Shown here: piece after piece, positions 5,543 to 9,720 of the stretch
How positions within the stretch are numbered: the stretch's first letter is position 1
How the letters are laid out: every line of letters starts with the position of its first letter
Source: Gammaproteobacteria bacterium UBA5078
GTDB lineage: Bacteria; Pseudomonadota; Gammaproteobacteria; Pseudomonadales; Pseudohongiellaceae
Direction of reading: 5' to 3'
DNA: 9,720 nt
NCBI GenBank assembly: GCA_002416505.1
Contig: DIAM01000013.1
Location: 1 to 9,720 of the forward strand
The notes under the pieces: generated by a model
Told to the model about the DNA's origin: nothing
What the model saw: the letters and a program-made list of their open reading frames with translations, nothing else
Databases searched by the model: none
Position numbers and translations under genes: made by a program

Positions 5543-8500
5543 ATGCCTCAATCCAGTCGAAATCGCTTCGCCCTACCTCGCCACACCCTCCTATTCACCT
5601 CGATGATATGCGCTAGCGCCGGAATCTCTATGCAGGTCCAGGCACAGAGCGGGCAGGAATCGCTTATCGAGGAGGTGGTCGTCACCGGCTCCTATCTACG
5701 CGGTAGCGCCATCGACGGTCCGTCGCCCGTGCAGGTGATCGATCGCACGGCGATCGAGTATCAGGGCGCCGCGCAGATATGGGATGTCATTAAGAATCTA
5801 GAGGCTAACTCGGGCTCGGTCTCGAACGTCGGTTCGGGAGAGAATTCGCAGACGGAGGGCATCGCCAATATCAATCTGCGTAACCTAGGTGAGAACTCCA
5901 CGCTGACGCTGATCAACGGCAAGCGTCAGGTGGCGGCGGCTACCACGACGCGTAGCGGCGGCGAGATGGTGGATCTCAATGCGATACCGATGGTGATGGT
6001 CGAGCGCCTCGAGATTCTGACCGATGGCGGTTCGGCAACCTATGGTTCGGATGCGGTAGCCGGTGCGGTAAACGTAATCATGCGCACCGAATTCGAAGGG
6101 TTCGAGCTCTACGGCGACGTACAGGGCGTAGAGGCCGCGGGGGATCTTTTCGATACAACAGTGAGTGCCATTTGGGGGTGGGCGGACGATAGCGCCAGTA
6201 CTCACATCGTCTTTGCCGCCGAGCAATACAAGCGCGACCCCGTGCCTATCGAGTATGCTCGGTACTTCGATGAGAATTCCGAGTTCAGCGATATTGTCGG
6301 AGGCACGCCGAGTGCAGGAGAGGCGGTATTCAATAGCCCGCAATTCGGTGCGAACTTCAATATGGCCTATTACAACCCGGGCGTTGTTGCCCGCAATATC
6401 GCCGAAGGAGGCAGCAACGAGCCTGTCTACACAGACCCACTTTGTACAGGGTTGACGGGCGCCGATGGCGAAGCATTCTTCGTGGGGCATCGCGCCGATA
6501 AGCGCGGCCAGAACACCGGCGACTGCCGCGAGAGTATCCACGACTGGCACTATATGTCGCTCGGCATGGAGCGTAATAGTCTCGCGACATCCCTGAGTCA
6601 TAGCTTCAATGACAAGGCCGAGTTCTACTCCTTCGTGCAATGGTCTAAGAACCGCATCGAGCGCACCGACTCAGGTGCGGTCAGTTCTCGTGGCCCCGCG
6701 GTGTTTCTCGCCGCACCAGGCTCTCATATCGGCAACCCACTATGGGGTGGCTATGCGATCGGTCAGAGTGCGGAGCTTGGTTATTTCGCCCCAGCGGTAG
6801 GCTTGGCAAGGCCGACCGACATACCGAATGCCCCGAATGCCTTAGCCAATGGGGGCATGAACACCCCTTTATGGTCGACGATACGGGTGAACACGCCACG
6901 CGTGGGCGGCGATAGCAATTACACAGAGAGTGAGACGGTAGGGGTGCAGACGGGCATTAAGGGCGAGTTGTATGGCCTAGATGAGCGTCGCTTCACCTAT
7001 GACCTCAGCTATTCTTGGAGCAGTACGAGTTTCGAGCAGAGTTATAGAACCCTGCAGCGTGATCGCGCGGAACTTGCCGCCAACGGTCTAGGTGGCGCCA
7101 ACTGTACCCCTAACGGTAGCGCGAGTTTCGACTTCCGTAACGCCGCCGGCCCACTGGGAGGCGCCTTACCAACCTTCTGGAATGTGTCAAATGGCGCGTT
7201 AGGCGATGGTCTGACTCAGGAGTTCTTCCCTGGCTTCGTGTTTGCAACGCGCGAGAGTCTGTCCCTTGCATTGACCAGTAATAATCAAGGCCAAGGCGAT
7301 TGTCAGTTCTACAACCCATTCCTGAGTGCGATAGCGAACCCCTCGCTGGCAAACTCCCAGGAGCTGATTGACTGGATGACGCCCGAGGTGCTGCGCGCCG
7401 ATAAGCGCAATAAGCTCGGAGTGTTCGACGCGGTGGTCACGGGAGAGCTGATGGAGCTGCTAGGTGGTACCGCGCAAGTTGCCGTCGGTGCCCAGTACCG
7501 CATGCAGAACAATGCCTCGCGTGCGCCGGGGATTAATTACCCCGGTATTCCCGCGGCGATATTGGCCTATGACGAGAACGGGGTGCCCAATGACTTTCAC
7601 TATGTCAGCAATAATTTCGAATGCGCCTCCTGTATCTTCAACTACGATCATGATCGCAATGTGAAGGCGGTCTTCACGGAATTCTCCTTGCCTGTATTGC
7701 CCGAGGTAGAGACGCAACTGGCGCTGCGCTGGGAAGACTACGGCGGCAATATCGGCAGCGAGGTGACGCCTAAGGTTGCGGCGAGCTGGCGTCCCGTCGA
7801 TACGTTGTTATTGCGTGGTTCGTTCTCACAATCCTTCCGTGCCCCCAACATCGGCATCGTCAGAGAGGGGCTAGAGGCATCGCTGAATACCTTTAGAGAT
7901 CCACTGCGCAATCAGGCGGTGCGCGCGGGGCTGCTACCGCCAACAAACGCCAATGCACTGCCAAACAATTCCTACACGGTGGGCGTACCGGAACCTAGCC
8001 TCGGCAACGAGCATTCGGACACCTTCAGCGCCGGGTTCATTTGGACTCCCAGTGGTGGGCTACTGGATGGACTAATGGTCAACGCGGACTTCTGGCGCTT
8101 CGAGTTGCAGGACAAGGTATTGCCGCAACCCGGCATCTCTGCGATCGCAGGGGAGCTCGCGGCTTTTGCGCAAGCGGCGGCTAATCCGGCCAATTACTTG
8201 CTCAACAGCTCGCTCTCCGTGAATGCGGCAGTAGCCTATGAGGCCTGTGACCCGAACGCCCTGGAGTCGCAGTTCGGCAGAGACTCGTCCGAGCGCTTGG
8301 ATTGCGTAGTGGACCCGCGCACCTATGTCGTGCCGGGGGTGGTGCGGACCTTGAACTCGACAATGGCCGAGCTTAGTACGACGGTCCTGAGCACTATTAA
8401 TGCCGGCACCATCATCTCCGACGGCGTGGACGTAAAGTTGGGCTATGGCTGGGAAAATGACTTCGGTCAGTTCCGCCTCGGGCTGGACTATACCCATGTC

Positions 8501-8995
8501 CGCCAATATAAGCTCGTCGACGTACCTGGGCTAGAGTTAGGGCTGCTAGAGACTGGCGTGTTCGATGCGGCGGGTACCACGGGCGATGGCAACATCGTGC
8601 GCTCCCTGCCGGACAACCGCGGCAATATCAACCTCAACTGGGTCAACGGCCGTCACAATGCTACCGCGATCACCCGCCTGATTGGTTCCTACCAAGATCT
8701 CGCCTATAAGAGCACTTATGAGACCGGGAACGATCTCGTGCGCTCCTTAGTGAGCGAGCAGATCGCGAGCTATCAGACGTGGGACTTTCAATACAGCTAC
8801 ACCGTGGATTGGGCGAGTGCCAAGCTTGGCACCTCGGTCTTCTCGCTCGGGGTGCTGGACGCCTTCAACGCGGAGCTGACCTACCGCGAGAGTGGAGTCA
8901 CGACCTATGACTCCAGCCTCGTCTCCAACTACGATGCCAGCGTGTTCGACGGCCGTGGGCGAAGACTCTACGCGCGCGCATTGCTGCAGTTCTAA
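5543..8995 (+). CDS. TonB-dependent outer-membrane receptor
   Basis: A complete 1150-residue receptor that should import a scarce substrate across the outer membrane, using energy from TonB-ExbB-ExbD. ATG 5543 follows AGGAAAG at six bases. A signal peptide ends near residue 34 (VQA-Q), and a TonB-box-like IEEVVVTGS follows at 42-50. The plug domain (about 55-185) shows NINLRNLGENSTLTLINGKR and MVERLEILTDGGSATYGSDA, both hallmark segments. The rest is the beta-barrel with long loops, ending in RRLYARALLQF with the terminal Phe expected for barrel insertion. Several loops carry close cysteine pairs (for example ECASC), which may be disulfides at the surface. At 1150 residues it is larger than classical siderophore receptors and resembles the large receptors of environmental proteobacteria. 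The substrate cannot be told: no transporter, hydrolase or siderophore gene adjoins it. It is probably transcribed alone. Confidence 0.95.
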   Translation: MPQSSRNRFALPRHTLLFTSMICASAGISMQVQAQSGQESLIEEVVVTGSYLRGSAIDGPSPVQVIDRTAIEYQGAAQIWDVIKNLEANSGSVSNVGSGENSQTEGIANINLRNLGENSTLTLINGKRQVAAATTTRSGGEMVDLNAIPMVMVERLEILTDGGSATYGSDAVAGAVNVIMRTEFEGFELYGDVQGVEAAGDLFDTTVSAIWGWADDSASTHIVFAAEQYKRDPVPIEYARYFDENSEFSDIVGGTPSAGEAVFNSPQFGANFNMAYYNPGVVARNIAEGGSNEPVYTDPLCTGLTGADGEAFFVGHRADKRGQNTGDCRESIHDWHYMSLGMERNSLATSLSHSFNDKAEFYSFVQWSKNRIERTDSGAVSSRGPAVFLAAPGSHIGNPLWGGYAIGQSAELGYFAPAVGLARPTDIPNAPNALANGGMNTPLWSTIRVNTPRVGGDSNYTESETVGVQTGIKGELYGLDERRFTYDLSYSWSSTSFEQSYRTLQRDRAELAANGLGGANCTPNGSASFDFRNAAGPLGGALPTFWNVSNGALGDGLTQEFFPGFVFATRESLSLALTSNNQGQGDCQFYNPFLSAIANPSLANSQELIDWMTPEVLRADKRNKLGVFDAVVTGELMELLGGTAQVAVGAQYRMQNNASRAPGINYPGIPAAILAYDENGVPNDFHYVSNNFECASCIFNYDHDRNVKAVFTEFSLPVLPEVETQLALRWEDYGGNIGSEVTPKVAASWRPVDTLLLRGSFSQSFRAPNIGIVREGLEASLNTFRDPLRNQAVRAGLLPPTNANALPNNSYTVGVPEPSLGNEHSDTFSAGFIWTPSGGLLDGLMVNADFWRFELQDKVLPQPGISAIAGELAAFAQAAANPANYLLNSSLSVNAAVAYEACDPNALESQFGRDSSERLDCVVDPRTYVVPGVVRTLNSTMAELSTTVLSTINAGTIISDGVDVKLGYGWENDFGQFRLGLDYTHVRQYKLVDVPGLELGLLETGVFDAAGTTGDGNIVRSLPDNRGNINLNWVNGRHNATAITRLIGSYQDLAYKSTYETGNDLVRSLVSEQIASYQTWDFQYSYTVDWASAKLGTSVFSLGVLDAFNAELTYRESGVTTYDSSLVSNYDASVFDGRGRRLYARALLQF

Positions 8996-9003
8996 GCCGC
9001 ATG

Positions 9004-9023
9004 GCGCCCCCAATAGGGGGCGC
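9004..9023 (+). terminator. Strong hairpin after the receptor gene
   Basis: GCGCCCCC (9004-9011) and GGGGGCGC (9016-9023) form a perfect 8-bp GC stem with an AATA loop, 9 bases after the receptor stop. The following bases (TGTCCAAGG) contain no T-run, so it is not a classical intrinsic terminator. It may pause polymerase or protect the 3' end of the message. Confidence 0.6.
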
Positions 9024-9108
9024 TGTCCAAGGAGCTGTGTCTCTATGGCAATGCTTTGTAACGCAAAGTGCTTGACAGAGATTGGAGTTCTCGGCAATCT
9101 TGGCCGCC

Positions 9109-9711
9109 ATGACACCCCAATCGAAACAGCGTAGCGAACCCAGTGCCTTGCATGAGCATGCGCAGGATAATCTGCGCTTCATTCGAGCGACCATGGAGAG
9201 CACGACGGCCTTCACGGCGGTATCGGGCCTCGGCTATATCTTGGCGGGTGCCACGGCGCTATTCGCGTCGTGGTACGCAGCTCAGCAAGGCTCCGATAGC
9301 GGCTGGCTGTCGGTATGGATGAGTGAACTCTTGCTAGCGGCACTAGTGGTCTTGGGCCTAACGGCTAGGAAGGCGACCCAGCAGGGTAGTTCGCTACTCA
9401 GCGCGAGTGGCCGAAAGCTATTGCTAGCGTTTCTTCCGGCGATGCTGGTGGGGGCAGTGTTGACCCTGTCTTTCCTGCTCAATGATCGCGTTGCGCTATT
9501 GCCGGGAATCTGGCTGAGTTTATACGGTGCGGCGGTGATGACGGCGGGGGCGTGGTCGGTGCGGCCGATCCCCGTCATGGGTGCAGCTTTTTTAATCTTA
9601 GGCGCATTGACACTGCTCACTCCGCTATCGGCAGACCTGTTGCTAGGGATCGGTTTCGGGGGGCTGCACATCGTCTTTGGCTATGTAATATGGAGCAAAT
9701 ATGGCGGGTGA
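9109..9711 (+). CDS. Six-helix membrane protein of unknown function
   Basis: An integral inner-membrane protein of 200 residues from ATG 9109. TTG 9082 would add nine residues; neither start has a clear ribosome binding site. A hydrophilic N-terminus (SKQRSEPSALHEHAQDNLRFIRATMES) precedes about six hydrophobic segments: AVSGLGYILAGATALFA, ELLLAALVVLGLTA, KLLLAFLPAMLVGAVL, GIWLSLYGAAVMTAGAW, MGAAFLILGALTLLTPL and the C-terminal GIGFGGLHIVFGYVIW. The ALHEHAQDNLRFIRATMES motif before the first helix recalls a family of uncharacterised bacterial membrane proteins that, as I remember it, are often followed by a winged-helix regulator gene. The end overlaps the next start (9701) by 11 bases, which implies co-translation. 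A TTGACA at 9072-9077 has only a poor -10 partner. Function is unknown. Confidence 0.82.
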   Translation: MTPQSKQRSEPSALHEHAQDNLRFIRATMESTTAFTAVSGLGYILAGATALFASWYAAQQGSDSGWLSVWMSELLLAALVVLGLTARKATQQGSSLLSASGRKLLLAFLPAMLVGAVLTLSFLLNDRVALLPGIWLSLYGAAVMTAGAWSVRPIPVMGAAFLILGALTLLTPLSADLLLGIGFGGLHIVFGYVIWSKYGG

Positions 9712-9720
9712 ATCACGCAC
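9701..9720 (+). CDS. Start of a downstream gene, cut by the window end
   Basis: ATG 9701 begins a frame reading MAGESR before the window ends. It overlaps the stop of the membrane-protein gene (9709-9711) and is preceded by GGAG at 9692-9695, five bases from the ATG, a good ribosome binding site located inside the upstream gene. By analogy with similar membrane-protein genes it may encode a small winged-helix transcriptional regulator, but six codons show nothing of this. Confidence 0.5.

Noticed and set aside
5885..6640. A 251-codon open frame on the minus strand inside the receptor gene
   Set aside because: It is fully antisense to a well-supported receptor with hallmark plug motifs, its translation has no recognisable domain, and such long antisense frames are common opposite GC-rich coding sequence.

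Overview
The window looks like chromosomal DNA of a Gram-negative proteobacterium, most likely an environmental gammaproteobacterium. This is an inference from a full-length TonB-dependent outer-membrane receptor, a lipoprotein with a clear lipobox, a 7TM-type sensor kinase with a NarL/LuxR-type response regulator, and moderately GC-rich coding regions. No rRNA, tRNA, CRISPR array or intact transposase was recognised.

Left part (1-1485): an AT-rich, apparently degraded accessory stretch. It starts with the 3' end of a gene whose frame is already closed by a stop at bases 2-4. A 20-bp tandem repeat (441-480), a small hairpin (543-570) and a GC-rich nest of inverted repeats (611-706) follow. 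About 1.15 kb here has no gene I can support.

Signalling block (1486-4020, + strand): a sensor histidine kinase with a signal peptide, a periplasmic 7TMR-DISMED2-like domain, seven membrane helices, a coiled coil and a kinase core, followed 16 bp later by a response regulator with a LuxR-type HTH. The kinase is split into two frames at a run of six G (1993-1998). One extra G would restore a protein of about 635 residues. The split may be a sequencing error, a real mutation, phase variation or slippage.

Minus-strand block (4062-5187): a small lipoprotein resembling DUF6491 and a multi-helix membrane protein resembling DUF4203/TMEM198. The latter probably starts at GTG 5187 behind a strong ribosome binding site. 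Its upstream region carries a perfect 12-bp inverted repeat with a third half-site, a candidate operator or leader hairpin.

Right part (5543-9720, + strand): a 1150-residue TonB-dependent receptor, a strong hairpin just after its stop, then a six-helix membrane protein whose end overlaps the start of another gene leaving the window. The likely reading of the whole is an envelope sensing and uptake neighbourhood, but no substrate can be read from the sequence and no single new system is evident. The most checkable oddities are the kinase frameshift and the inverted-repeat leader.
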